Origin: Rossellomorea pakistanensis
GTDB taxonomy: Bacteria; Bacillota; Bacilli; Bacillales; Bacillaceae_B
Reading direction: 5' to 3'
DNA length: 64,000 bases
Assembly (NCBI RefSeq): GCF_016908495.1
Contig: NZ_JAFBDZ010000002.1
Coordinates: 372,001-436,000 of the forward strand
The notes under the pieces are model-generated. The model saw nothing but the letters and a program-made list of their open reading frames with translations, was not told where the DNA came from and ran no database searches. Each line of letters starts with the position of its first letter. Position 1 is the first letter of the stretch. Shown here piece after piece: positions 29,112-38,929 of the stretch. A program made the position numbers and the translations under genes.

Positions 29112-30791
29112 ATGTATCATCAGCTCAAGAAAATGGATATAGCTGAACAAGCCGAATTTTTAACGCGTTATTTGGTTGGTATCCAAAGTATTAATGGGAC
29201 CAAAGGGGAAGTCGAGGTGGCGGAATCTATTCTGCAAGTCCTTCAAAGCTTCCCATATTTTCGGAAGAATCCCGAATTAGTATGGGAACAGTTTATTCCA
29301 AACGATACGGTAGGTAGGAAAAATATCTTTGCTCTTGTTCAAGGTAAGAAAGCATCCAATAATACTGTAATTTTCCACTCCCATATTGATACGGTTGGAA
29401 TTGAAGATTTTAGTCATTTAAAATTTGCTGCTTTAAATCCGGATATTTTGGAAGCATTTTTTTCCACATATGAACTTGACAAGGATGTGCAAGCCGATGC
29501 CAGGTCAAGGGATTGGATGTTTGGAAGAGGTTCTGTTGATATGAAAAGTGGGGCAGCTGTCCACCTGGCAAATATCCTGTATTTTACCGAACATGTTGAT
29601 GAGCTTCCAGGCAATATCCTTTTGATGTTTAACCCGGATGAAGAAAGTCAGCACAAGGGGGTTATTTCGGCTATTTCGGAGTTGAAAAGATTGAAGGATG
29701 AATACAGATTAGAATATGTATCGGCCATCAATAATGATTTTATCACTCCACTTTATGAAGGAGATCCTCACCGATATATTTATACGGGAGCTGCAGGTAA
29801 AATTCTTCCTAGCTTTTATATATATGGTCGTGAATCCCATGTGGGAGATACGCTTTCAAGCCTTGATCCAAACTTTGTTGCAGCAGAAATTACACGCCGT
29901 ATTCACAATAACTTAGAGCTGGCAGAAAACATTAAAGGAGAACTGACACTCCCTCCGACATGTCTGCAGCAGCGTGACAATAAAGAGTTTTATACGGTCC
30001 AGACAGCTACAAGCAGCTATTTGTACTTTAACTTCTTTCTTTATGAAGCATCGGCTAAAGAAGTAATGAATAAACTGATCGAGATTACAAAAGAAGCGTG
30101 TTTCGATGCCGAGTATCATTTATATAAACAGTACCAGGAATTTTTAAACCGTACAGGCTTGCCAGGAAAGGAACTTTCGTGGCACATCGAGGTCACATGT
30201 TTAGCGGATTTTATAAATGAATTAGAGGAAAAAGGGATTCAAGCTGTTCAAACGGCAAAAGAAGTACATGATACACATCAGGATATGGAGCCAAGAAAGC
30301 TTTGCTTCAAAATTGTAGAAGCTTTACAAGATCTAGACCCAGAAAAAAAGCCAAGGGTGATTATTTTCTTTGCTCCTCCTTATTTGCCGCATAATTATTT
30401 GAATGAAGGAAATCAAAGAGATGAGAACCTTCTGAAATGTATTGAAGCAGTTTTAGCAGACATGGAACAAAAGACGGGTGAACAATTTGCTTTGAAAAAG
30501 TTCTTCCCGTATTTGGCAGATGGCAGTTTTCTTTCCTTGCACGAATCAGATGAAGAACTAAGGTCGTTAATTGATAACTTCCCTGAATGGGAATCCATTT
30601 ACCCGGTCCCTGTAAGAAGCATTCGTGAAATGAATATTCCTTCCATAAATATGGGGGTTTATGGGAAAGACGGACATAAGTGGACAGAGCGAGTCTATAA
30701 ACCGTATACCTTTCATGTCCTTCCTGAACTCATTCGTAATACTGCCATAAAATTATTAGAACAGGAAGAAATCACTGTGTTAAATGCATAA
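29112..30791 (+). CDS. rocB: M20-family metallopeptidase, RocB-like
   Basis: A 559-residue cytoplasmic protein of the M20 peptidase clan. Metal-site motifs are HSHIDTVG (His91, Asp93), RGSVDMKSG and NPDEESQHKG. The long C-terminal half with FAPPYLPHNY and GVYGKDGHKWTERVY is typical of RocB, a protein of the B. subtilis arginine/ornithine utilisation operon whose exact reaction is not settled. The ATG at 29112 was chosen because AAGGGG lies before it, whereas the in-frame GTG at 29103 overlaps that site. No other roc gene lies nearby, so a role in arginine use is only inferred. Confidence 0.85.
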   Translation: MYHQLKKMDIAEQAEFLTRYLVGIQSINGTKGEVEVAESILQVLQSFPYFRKNPELVWEQFIPNDTVGRKNIFALVQGKKASNNTVIFHSHIDTVGIEDFSHLKFAALNPDILEAFFSTYELDKDVQADARSRDWMFGRGSVDMKSGAAVHLANILYFTEHVDELPGNILLMFNPDEESQHKGVISAISELKRLKDEYRLEYVSAINNDFITPLYEGDPHRYIYTGAAGKILPSFYIYGRESHVGDTLSSLDPNFVAAEITRRIHNNLELAENIKGELTLPPTCLQQRDNKEFYTVQTATSSYLYFNFFLYEASAKEVMNKLIEITKEACFDAEYHLYKQYQEFLNRTGLPGKELSWHIEVTCLADFINELEEKGIQAVQTAKEVHDTHQDMEPRKLCFKIVEALQDLDPEKKPRVIIFFAPPYLPHNYLNEGNQRDENLLKCIEAVLADMEQKTGEQFALKKFFPYLADGSFLSLHESDEELRSLIDNFPEWESIYPVPVRSIREMNIPSINMGVYGKDGHKWTERVYKPYTFHVLPELIRNTAIKLLEQEEITVLNA

Positions 30792-30903
30792 AAAGAATTA
30801 CCCTTCATGTAAAAAATCTGATGGGGACTCAAGTGATCGATTTAAATGTTCGGAAGATAAATGGCTAGTTTATGAGTGGTGTAAGGTTGTGCATAAGGGT
30901 AAA

Positions 30904-30946
30904 AAAAACGGGCGTATTACCTGAATTAGGGTAAGCGCCCGTTTTG
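30904..30946 (+). terminator. Terminator downstream of the RocB-like gene
   Basis: AAAACGGGCG and CGCCCGTTTT enclose an inner stem TTACC/GGTAA. The rest of the gap up to 31160 holds no gene that I can support. Confidence 0.75.
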
Positions 30947-31160
30947 GTGTTAAAACCGAAGTTAAAAAATAAGGATATGTACAACTTGATAAATAAACCG
31001 AAGTTTTACCATCATCCTAAAGTTGTAGGAAACCTCCTTCCATTTATCGATTCCTGAATTTTATTAAACCTTTACAATGAAGAGGAAGAAGTAAGGAGAC
31101 TACATTCAGTTTGGTAGAGTGAGGCTTTGATAAGATTTTTGAGAAAAGGAAGTGGAACCT

Positions 31161-31499
31161 ATGAAACTAAACCATATCAATCTTACGGTCACTAATGTAA
31201 ATGCAGCACGAGAGTTCTTAGAGAAATATTTCGACCTGCAAACTAAGAGCACACATGGCGATTCTTTTGCCGTAATGACGGACGAAGACGGATTGTTGCT
31301 TGCCTTGATGAAAGGGACCGAGGTCAACTATCCCAAATCCTTTCATATAGGTTTTTTTCAAGAGAGTAAAGAGCGAGTAAATGAAATTAATCAACGCTTG
31401 AAGGATGATGGATTTGATGTGAAACCACCAAGAATGGCTCATCGTTGGACATTTTATGTTAAAGCACCCGGCGGATTCATGGTGGAGGTTCTCAATTGA
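31161..31499 (+). CDS. VOC (glyoxalase/bleomycin-resistance) family protein
   Basis: A 112-residue protein of the VOC fold: MKLNHINLTVTNVNAAREFL at the start, then a second strand set with RVNEINQRLKDDGFDVKPP, and FYVKAPGGFMVEVLN at the end. The ATG at 31161 is the better start, with AAAGGAAG before it; a GTG nine bases upstream overlaps that site. It is a different sequence from the VOC protein at 21613. It is a lone gene, and the substrate is unknown. Confidence 0.85.
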   Translation: MKLNHINLTVTNVNAAREFLEKYFDLQTKSTHGDSFAVMTDEDGLLLALMKGTEVNYPKSFHIGFFQESKERVNEINQRLKDDGFDVKPPRMAHRWTFYVKAPGGFMVEVLN

Positions 31500-31587
31500 A
31501 TGGAGCACCATTCTATATCGTACTCGTTTATTTATTCGAGGATGTTTCTAAGGATATGTAATAAAAATTAAAGTGAAATTTAGATAA

Positions 31588-31635
31588 AATGCACCTTACA
31601 GAGTAACCTTTTTACTAGTGATCTATAAGGTGCTA
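31588..31635 (-). terminator. Terminator of the TasA-like gene
   Basis: GCACCTTA (31591-31598) and TAAGGTGC (31626-31633) are perfect arms. On the minus strand they are followed by ATTTTAT. Confidence 0.6.
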
Positions 31636-31642
31636 AGATCCA

Positions 31643-32392
31643 TTAACTATTAGAGTCAGGATTTTCGGATCCCTCCAGAACCTTTGTTTCTTGTGGCTGC
31701 TCCTCCTCTGTTTTCGGTTTTTCTTCTGATGGTTTTATCTGTTCTTTATCAGTTAGGGGATGCTGTGGTTCTATAGGTTCTTCTGGTTTTTGAGCTGATG
31801 GATCTATTGCCGCTTCCTTTTCCTGAACAGGTGGAAGGGAAGGGTCATTTATTGCTTTTTCTGTTTCACTGGCTGTGCTTTCATCCTCTATTGTCTCTGT
31901 GTTTGTGTCTGCCTTAGCAGGAGGGGGTGGCTTTACTGTAGCCTTAAGCTTTTCTTGATCCACGGAAAGGATGAAAGGCTCATCGATATAGGAGTTTAAG
32001 GCTGTTAAATCGTATTCAATTTGTTTTATAGTACAGTCGTTCTGTCGCTGACTGATTTTATTTGGGGGACTTGTAAAGCTTTCATTAGGATGTAACGTTT
32101 TACTGATTACATCTGTTCCGCCATTTTTGCTTATCAGTTCTAGACTAAAAGGAATATCGATCGTCGAGATGTTCTGGATCGTTACCGTGCTGCTTACTTG
32201 ACAATTTTCCCCGTATTGAATATCCCCTTTCATCCGTAACAAATCAGAAGTCGTTGCATTTGTTATGACACCTGAAGCTGAACTCTCTGATGTGAACCAA
32301 GCATACGTACCATTCCTCGCCAAGGTGAAGGTTAAGGAAGTGAGGAAAATTAATCCAGCTATTAACGCGAATCGTAATTTTTTTTGGTTCAT
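31643..32392 (-). CDS. TasA/camelysin-like secreted protein with an acidic Pro/Glu-rich tail
   Basis: A 249-residue exported protein. It has an N-terminal signal segment (FALIAGLIFLTSLTFTLA) followed at once by GTYAWFTSE, the hallmark of TasA/CalY-type fibre proteins and camelysins. A beta-sandwich-like domain of about 130 residues contains two Cys (GENCQVSS; NDCTIKQ) that may pair. The last 85 residues are a low-complexity tail rich in Glu, Pro, Lys and Thr, without an LPxTG motif. The start at 32392 follows AAGGAG by ten bases; an upstream in-frame start would bury the signal segment. No sipW or tapA gene lies beside it. Confidence 0.72.
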   Translation of the reverse strand: MNQKKLRFALIAGLIFLTSLTFTLARNGTYAWFTSESSASGVITNATTSDLLRMKGDIQYGENCQVSSTVTIQNISTIDIPFSLELISKNGGTDVISKTLHPNESFTSPPNKISQRQNDCTIKQIEYDLTALNSYIDEPFILSVDQEKLKATVKPPPPAKADTNTETIEDESTASETEKAINDPSLPPVQEKEAAIDPSAQKPEEPIEPQHPLTDKEQIKPSEEKPKTEEEQPQETKVLEGSENPDSNS

Positions 32393-33308
32393 CTTAACTA
32401 GTCTCCTTTTGCAAGGTATAAGTCCGTTTCCCGTGAAAAGTAGTACGTCTCGATTGTAAGTAACTGAACCACACCTTTTTAGTACATGCTTAACTAAATG
32501 GTACATTAGGAACTAAATTCTGTAAATTGGGGTAATTAAAAAAAATCCGATTATTTTCGACAAAGGCACTGCCGAAACCTGTGCGCCATGCTTTTGCTAA
32601 TAGGGTCTTTAGTTGGGGTTATAAAACAATGAAGAGGACAATAAAATTTCGTTGGGAGGATATATAGGTCCAACTAACTGCAATTGTGAAAGTTATCATC
32701 TACTATACATCAGATAATTTGAACTTATTTGCTTTAATACGAGTATAAACCACAACTTGTAAAAAACTCCGTTTGTATTAGGGAAAATTATTTAGTGAAA
32801 TAAGACTACCAACGACAAAATTAATTCATTCTCTTCACTCTCCTTCTTTTATTAGACTTTCGCTCTTCAGCTTAAAGGTTTCTAGAATTTTCTTGTAGAT
32901 CTCTCCTGTTTTCAGGGGGGATCTTTTTATGCCTACCTATTTATCGCTCTTAATGATTACTAGTTAATCTTTCAAACCTCAATAAGTCTCTTATTAACTC
33001 ATATGTTTTATTGCAAAATAAACTAAAGACAATATTTCTAAAAATTATGACAATATTTTGATTGTGAAAGCGTTTTATTCAATATAGTCTTGATTATGTA
33101 CTAGTACAATAACGTGTGAAAGTCCTTCCAAGGGTGTTCTGCGTGTGAAGGTTACAAGTCAAATAGCATCCAAAGCATTCTTGCTTAATAAATGTGTGAC
33201 CTACGCTCCATAACCTAAGGGGGGTGGAAAGGTTGTGATTTATTACTCAATGGATTTTGTTTAACTCATGGTTTTTTAGAGTCTATTAAAATTAAAGGAG
33301 GTTAAGTC
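32393..33308. other. Long intergenic region before the GH101 gene
   Basis: No supported gene in about 900 bp. A terminator-like stem, AGATCTCTCCTG against CAGGGGGGATCT and TTTTT, lies at 32896-32929 without an obvious gene before it. A partial cre-like sequence, TGAAAGCGTTTTAT, lies at 33064. The 200 bases before the GH101 start are the likely promoter and leader. Confidence 0.5.
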
Positions 33309-36300
33309 ATGGGCAAAGATTATTTAAAAAGAGCATTTTCAGTTTTTCTTGTATTTATGTTAGTACTCCCATTATCACTGCCGAATTTTGTTTCGCCCTT
33401 ACATGCTAAAGCAACAAAGTCCAATCCTTTGGTTAACATTGCAACAGGGGGAAACAAAATGAATGAAAGCGAAGAACTGCCAGGAAATAACGAACCTTCT
33501 GTAGACATTAATGACAATCGTCTTGAAGAAGGTGATTTTGACATTATTCAAGGGGACGGAACCCTCACATATAACGACGATGGCTCCGTCACTTATGGTG
33601 TTACTTCTAATGGAAAAAATAAAATCGTCTACAATCAGATGGAAGAGATTAAGAATGGTATTTTTGAAGCTGATATTACTTCAGATACGAACTTGAATCG
33701 CTTTGGTTTTATTTATCGTGTTCAAGATTCTTCTGCTTACACTTATGTAGGGACAGGTGATCAGAACGATCAGTATTTTGGAGAAATCTTTGGCCCTAAG
33801 AACAGTTGGACATCGATGACAACAGGTGTGCCATTAAAAGCTGATCAAACCTATCATTTACGCGTGAAATTTATTGATGATGGGGCTACATTATACATTG
33901 ATGATGAAAAAATGGGTTCTTGGACACAGCCTGAAGGAGTTGACGCTCCTGGCTTACTTGGGCTAGAAAAGAGCCGTGGTGCAGCTAACATTACGATTTC
34001 AAATGTCAGAATTAATGAATACACTCCACCTGAGCCTCCTAATAAGCAACCAGTTCCAGAAACGTTAAGTTCGGACTATATGGATGTCGTGATTGATGAA
34101 GTATTTCCTCGCGTGATGGAATACCGAGTGGGAGACAAAGTCATGAATGGGCAAGTAGCTCCTGTTTACGGTTTAAAAGTAAATGGGATGCTGTACTATC
34201 CTGACGTAATCTTTGAAAAGGTTAGTGATCATAAAGCTATTTACGTATTAAGTGTTAAGGATCCATTTGAGGGGCTTGATGCTAAATTTACACTTTCTTT
34301 AAAAGTGGATAATAATAAAGTTATTTATAGCTTTGAAAAGATTCATAATGGCGGTAGTGCAACCATTGAAACGGTTGAATTTGCGGACATGAACTTTATT
34401 TCTGTAAATTCCAGTCAAACAAACGCGAAAGCCAAATTAACGAATCTTAGCAGTGATGTCACGAAGAAGGGTGATGTCGATGTAACAGTTGACTCGTCTA
34501 TGGACAAGATCGGAACATCAGATAGCTATTATACGGCTTTCTTGTCAACGGATGAATTGAGTGCCGGTGTATGGTCGAGTTCAGAAGTAAATGGCTACCG
34601 TAACTTAGTCGCTAGTCGCTTTGAAAATGAAAATGGCGCGAAAGCAATGGGGATAGGCTCTAGTAAACTCTATTACCATCGGGAATTCATGCCTGAGCCA
34701 TCCTCTAATCCACCTATTGTAAAAATTGCGATTGCAGAGGATTTGAATAAGGATGATAAGGTTGACTGGCAGGATGGGGCAATTGCATACCGTGATATCA
34801 TGCAAGATATTCCTGGTTCAGAAGATGTCAATAATAATGTAGCCACACGTATTGCCATGAATTTTGGATCGCAAGTACAACATCCATTCCTTAAAACATT
34901 AGATAATGTGAAAAAGGTAGCCCTTGCAACAGATGGATTGGGGCAGGCTGTGTTGTTAAAAGGGTATGCCAATGAAGGTCATGATAGCGGGCACCCGGAT
35001 TACGGTGATGCGGGTAAACGTATGGGCGGAGCTAAGGGTTTGAATAAGCTTGTGGAATCAGGGCATAAATTCAACGCTGAATTTGGCGTTCACATTAACG
35101 CTCAAGAAACGTACCCTGAAGCCGATTCTTTCAGTGAGAACTTAATTAACGGTCCAAATGCGAAAGGATGGGGCTGGTTAGACCAATCTTATACAATCAA
35201 TAAATTAAAAGATTTATATTCAGGCTCACGTGCTAAAAGATTGGATCAATTAAAAGAAGCAGTACCAAATCTTGATTTCATCTATTTAGACGTATGGTAT
35301 CAAGATCAATGGGAATCGAATCGAGTGGCAGAGCAATTGATCGATAGAGGCTGGAGAGTGACCACCGAATTTGGTACATCTATTGCCAATTATTCAACAT
35401 GGCAGCATTGGGCCACAGATAAGAACTATGGGGGACCTACTCATAAAGGAATTAACTCGGAAGTTCTTCGCTTTATTAGTAATCACCAAAAGGATTCGTG
35501 GGTATTAAATTGGCCTGAAGCCGGTGGAACGGCAGACCATCCGTTACTTGGCGGATATGAATTAGCTGGTTTTGAAGGCTGGCAATCGGATAAGAATTTT
35601 GACAATTTTATCAAAATGACCTTTGATACCAACCTACCAACGAAATTCTTGCAAAAATATTATGTAACCAATTGGAATACGATTGAAGGCGATCCTCAAA
35701 AAACTAACCTGGAACAAGAAATTAAATTAGCAGATCCAACTAACGGAGATGTTGTAAAAGTCACACGGAAAAAGAATTCCAGAGAACGGATCATTACTCT
35801 TAATGATAACGTTGTCCTTGATGGACGTAAGTATTTGATTCCATGGATAGAACAGGATTTTGAATCGCCAACTCCTGATTCTAAAAAACTGTATCACTGG
35901 AATTTGGAAGGTGGAGAATCGACTTGGACCCTTCCAGATGAATACAAAGGTGTCAAAAAAGTTTATGTGTACAAAGTGACTGATCAAGGCAGATCCGATA
36001 AGAAGAAAGTGAAGGTTGTCGATAATCAAATAACATTATCAGCTGAGCCTGCAACTCCTTATGTCGTGGAAGCGGAAAAAGAAAAAGGATTGCAAATTGA
36101 GAATTGGAGCTCAGGTGCTCATGTTTACGACACTAGTTTCAATGCTGGAACAATAAAAGATAAACATACAAAGGTTAAAGGAGATAAAAAAGCTGTAAGA
36201 GTCATCAGAACAGACCAAACTGGAAGCAATCGTGATCTAAGCAGTGGTGACTACTACTTAGATATCAACAAACCATCCAAAGACACAAAAGTTACACGAA

Positions 36301-37160
36301 AGATTACCGATTTGAAACCAGGAAAAGATTATGTAGCAGAAGTATATGTCGAAAACAATAGCGATGTTAAAGCTTCAATTGAAGTAACCGGCGGCGTTAA
36401 GGACGTAAGCAATTACACGCTTCGCAGCCTGCAAAAGAATTATGTACAGGCAGATTCACATGCTACAAATGATGGATACAATAGTAAAATGCAAAGAATG
36501 CAAGTATCGTTTACAGCAGAATCGGATACAGCTAAAATCACTTTCAGCCGTGAAGCAGGAGAAGGAAATACGAAATTCGATGATATTCGGGTTATTCAAA
36601 AAACGTTGACAAACCATGTTTCTAAACGGGTATTTGAACAAGACTTTGAATCAGTCGTCCAAGGGATATACCCATTTGTTATTGGGAATACAGAAGGTGT
36701 ATCAGACAACAGAATCCATTTGTCTGAATTGCACGCTCCTTATACACAAAAAGGTTGGGCCGGCAAAAAATTAGTCGACGATGTCCTAGGTGGCAATTGG
36801 TCGGTCAAAGTGAATACTGGTAACAAAGGTTTAGTGTATCGCACTATTCCACAACACTATCATTTTGAACCGGGCGTCACCTATAAAGTAACCTTTGACT
36901 ACCAAACAACAGCCGACTCCTATCGCTTTATATCAGGAGATCAAGAAATTGATGTTCGCGAAATTAGCGATGCCAAAGGATTAAGAGCAAATGAACGACT
37001 TCCTGCCTCTAGCAATACCAATACAGCAGAGTTCACGGTAATAGGCTCTGATAACGGGCAAACGTATATTGGGATTTTCAGTGATGGCACTAGTTTGAAT
37101 GGGGACACAGGCGCAGGCACATTTATATTAGACAATCTTCGGATCGAAAGACTAGATTGA
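33309..37160 (+). CDS. Secreted endo-alpha-N-acetylgalactosaminidase, GH101
   Basis: A 1283-residue exported enzyme that releases the core-1 disaccharide Gal-GalNAc from Ser/Thr of mucin-type glycoproteins. A signal peptide (about residues 1-34, ending LHAKA) is followed by a jelly-roll domain (about 75-235, including VPLKADQTYHLRVKF), a GH101 beta-sandwich with DLNKDDKVDWQDGAIAYRD, and the catalytic barrel. The nucleophile is D661 in YLDVWYQDQW and the acid/base is E687 in VTTEFG; the spacing is a little shorter than in the pneumococcal enzyme (26 against 32). QHWATDKNYGG also matches. C-terminal beta domains follow. No LPxTG motif, so it is probably released. GGAGG precedes the ATG. Confidence 0.9.
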   Translation: MGKDYLKRAFSVFLVFMLVLPLSLPNFVSPLHAKATKSNPLVNIATGGNKMNESEELPGNNEPSVDINDNRLEEGDFDIIQGDGTLTYNDDGSVTYGVTSNGKNKIVYNQMEEIKNGIFEADITSDTNLNRFGFIYRVQDSSAYTYVGTGDQNDQYFGEIFGPKNSWTSMTTGVPLKADQTYHLRVKFIDDGATLYIDDEKMGSWTQPEGVDAPGLLGLEKSRGAANITISNVRINEYTPPEPPNKQPVPETLSSDYMDVVIDEVFPRVMEYRVGDKVMNGQVAPVYGLKVNGMLYYPDVIFEKVSDHKAIYVLSVKDPFEGLDAKFTLSLKVDNNKVIYSFEKIHNGGSATIETVEFADMNFISVNSSQTNAKAKLTNLSSDVTKKGDVDVTVDSSMDKIGTSDSYYTAFLSTDELSAGVWSSSEVNGYRNLVASRFENENGAKAMGIGSSKLYYHREFMPEPSSNPPIVKIAIAEDLNKDDKVDWQDGAIAYRDIMQDIPGSEDVNNNVATRIAMNFGSQVQHPFLKTLDNVKKVALATDGLGQAVLLKGYANEGHDSGHPDYGDAGKRMGGAKGLNKLVESGHKFNAEFGVHINAQETYPEADSFSENLINGPNAKGWGWLDQSYTINKLKDLYSGSRAKRLDQLKEAVPNLDFIYLDVWYQDQWESNRVAEQLIDRGWRVTTEFGTSIANYSTWQHWATDKNYGGPTHKGINSEVLRFISNHQKDSWVLNWPEAGGTADHPLLGGYELAGFEGWQSDKNFDNFIKMTFDTNLPTKFLQKYYVTNWNTIEGDPQKTNLEQEIKLADPTNGDVVKVTRKKNSRERIITLNDNVVLDGRKYLIPWIEQDFESPTPDSKKLYHWNLEGGESTWTLPDEYKGVKKVYVYKVTDQGRSDKKKVKVVDNQITLSAEPATPYVVEAEKEKGLQIENWSSGAHVYDTSFNAGTIKDKHTKVKGDKKAVRVIRTDQTGSNRDLSSGDYYLDINKPSKDTKVTRKITDLKPGKDYVAEVYVENNSDVKASIEVTGGVKDVSNYTLRSLQKNYVQADSHATNDGYNSKMQRMQVSFTAESDTAKITFSREAGEGNTKFDDIRVIQKTLTNHVSKRVFEQDFESVVQGIYPFVIGNTEGVSDNRIHLSELHAPYTQKGWAGKKLVDDVLGGNWSVKVNTGNKGLVYRTIPQHYHFEPGVTYKVTFDYQTTADSYRFISGDQEIDVREISDAKGLRANERLPASSNTNTAEFTVIGSDNGQTYIGIFSDGTSLNGDTGAGTFILDNLRIERLD

Positions 37161-37263
37161 TGGTATGGAGTCAGACTCTGGCAGATAATTCCCCAGGAAA
37201 TGATGTTAATCGACAACGTTGATGCAAAGAACTAGTCTAACATAGAGTTCCCTTTATATAATA

Positions 37264-37315
37264 AAAGAAAACTCGAAACCTAAGACATTACTGTTTTAGT
37301 TTTCGAGTTTTTTGT
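37264..37315 (+). terminator. Terminator of the GH101 gene
   Basis: AAAACTCGAAAC and GTTTTCGAGTTTT form the stem, followed by a T-run. Confidence 0.8.
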
Positions 37316-37349
37316 TTATAGGAAATAAGGGAATAAATGATGTTTGTTG

Positions 37350-37495
37350 AAACCCTGAAAAAGTGAAGCGGTAAAAATGAGGTCGTGAAAATCCAGAAAA
37401 GCGAAAATGAGGTCCTCAAAGGAGTCGTATGAGGTCGCGAAAATCCGGAAAAGAAGGAATGAGGGTCTCAAAAGGCGGTAGGACCCTGAAAAAAC
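37350..37495 (+). repeat. 52-bp-period repeat, about two units with an internal half-repeat
   Basis: ATGAGG boxes start at 37377, 37407, 37429 and 37459, that is at intervals of 30, 22 and 30 bp, so the full period is 52 bp. Each unit contains GTCG(T/C)GAAAATCC(A/G)GAAAAG. It is the plus-strand relative of the two-unit repeat at 19452. Confidence 0.75.
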
Positions 37496-37624
37496 ACAAA
37501 AATAGAACTTTAAGATGATCCAAATCTATTACCAACATTAAAGCTATGAAGGAAGAGAAAGCACCCTACCTTTATGTCCCATCTTGCCTTATGCTAATCG
37601 GGAGCATCCGCTTTTTATTCTCTT

Positions 37625-38497
37625 CTATTTTTTACCTCTAGCCATCAAAATTTTCTTCCTTGCTTCTTTACGGTATTGGGAGGGGGTTTGATTCGTTGTT
37701 CGTTTAAAGGCTTGTGTAAAAAAAGATTGCGAAGAGAAACCGGTAATTTCAGCAATGGCGGCAATAGTGTAATCGGTTGTATCTAAGAGAATTTTTGCTT
37801 CTTTGATCCGGACTTGGTTCAAATATTCAATAGGTGAAATGCCCATATCCTTTTTAAAGGTGTGAGCTAAGTAATATTTATTGATGTGACCCGCTTCTGC
37901 CAATGCATCCAGTGTAATCGCGTCACGATAATTTTGGTTGATATAATATTTGATGAAAGAGACCGCTCGATTAATATTTTTTGGTTCGGTTTTTTCGATG
38001 GTAAAGTTTTTTCCACGCCTCAGTTTGACAATTAGGATTTCGATAATGTTTTGGCAGATGATTTCATAATCTTCCTTATTATTCTGAACTTCATCTAGTA
38101 ATTTATTAAGATAGAAAAAAATATCCTCACGATCTCCTTGGTATGTATACAACCCCATTTGTGATTCTTTTTCTTCTGCAAGCGAGAAAGAAAACCCCTC
38201 AATTCCGAGTGCAATGTATTCGAGTGAATCCTGGCTATTCGATCTCTCTGTATGCTCAACATTTGGATTGATCATCACCAAATCATTTTCTTTCACCGGA
38301 ATTTCATGCGTTGGCAAAATAAATGATCCTTTTCCTTTTACAATATAAAAAAGCTCTGTAAAGTGATGGGTATGCTGTGTGCTGTGCCAGCCTTTATCAT
38401 ATTCTGAACGCGTTATATACAGGAGTTTAAACGGCATCTTTTTAGTAGGAAAATCTTTTACTTTATAGACTTTATAGGATATTTCTTTCACCTCCAT
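37625..38497 (-). CDS. AraC-family regulator with an N-terminal cupin domain
   Basis: A 290-residue regulator. The N-terminal cupin domain has HTHHFTELFYIVKGKGSF and ENDLVMINPNVEHTE, a sugar-sensor pattern. The C-terminal 100 residues carry the two AraC helix-turn-helix motifs: LDALAEAGHINKYYLAHTF and IAEITGFSSQSFFTQAFKR. It is convergent with the GH101 gene; regulation of that gene is possible but only inferred. GTGAAAG before the ATG is a modest ribosome binding site. Confidence 0.88.
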   Translation of the reverse strand: MEVKEISYKVYKVKDFPTKKMPFKLLYITRSEYDKGWHSTQHTHHFTELFYIVKGKGSFILPTHEIPVKENDLVMINPNVEHTERSNSQDSLEYIALGIEGFSFSLAEEKESQMGLYTYQGDREDIFFYLNKLLDEVQNNKEDYEIICQNIIEILIVKLRRGKNFTIEKTEPKNINRAVSFIKYYINQNYRDAITLDALAEAGHINKYYLAHTFKKDMGISPIEYLNQVRIKEAKILLDTTDYTIAAIAEITGFSSQSFFTQAFKRTTNQTPSQYRKEARKKILMARGKK

Positions 38498-38929
38498 TTT
38501 TTCAGAATATTCCTATAACAGTTATTTTATCAGGTGTTATACAAAAAGCAATATAGCTAAAAACCTAAACAAGATGTTTATTGTAAAAGCAATTACCCTA
38601 AATGTACAAAAAAGAGACATTTCATTATATTGAGTATGGAAGGATCTCTCTTAAAGGGAACCGATATTGCTAGTCTTATTGTTCATAAATTTAATGGATT
38701 CCTTTTTCGATAGTTACCTACCTCCATTCAAGCGTTTATAGCTTGAAATGGTGTAACGTAAAACACTGAATTAATCGTGTGAACCAAATCTTTAAATACT
38801 GGATTCATAACAGCACCCTTTACTATTTTCACTAACCTTGTTATGAATGTTGAAGCTCGAAATAATCGATTGAAGATTTCGATTATTACATATACTATTA
38901 AACTAAATCTAATATCCGAGGTGTTAACA
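38498..38929. other. Intergenic region, no supported gene
   Basis: Only short open frames are present. A minus-strand frame of 26 codons starting near 38807 (MNPVFKDLVHTINSV) has a poor ribosome binding site and could be the broken start of a lost gene. Confidence 0.3.

Noticed and set aside
33064-33077. cre site before the GH101 gene (TGAAAGCGTTTTAT)
   Set aside because: The left half is perfect but the last two positions fail, and it lies about 240 bp before the gene.
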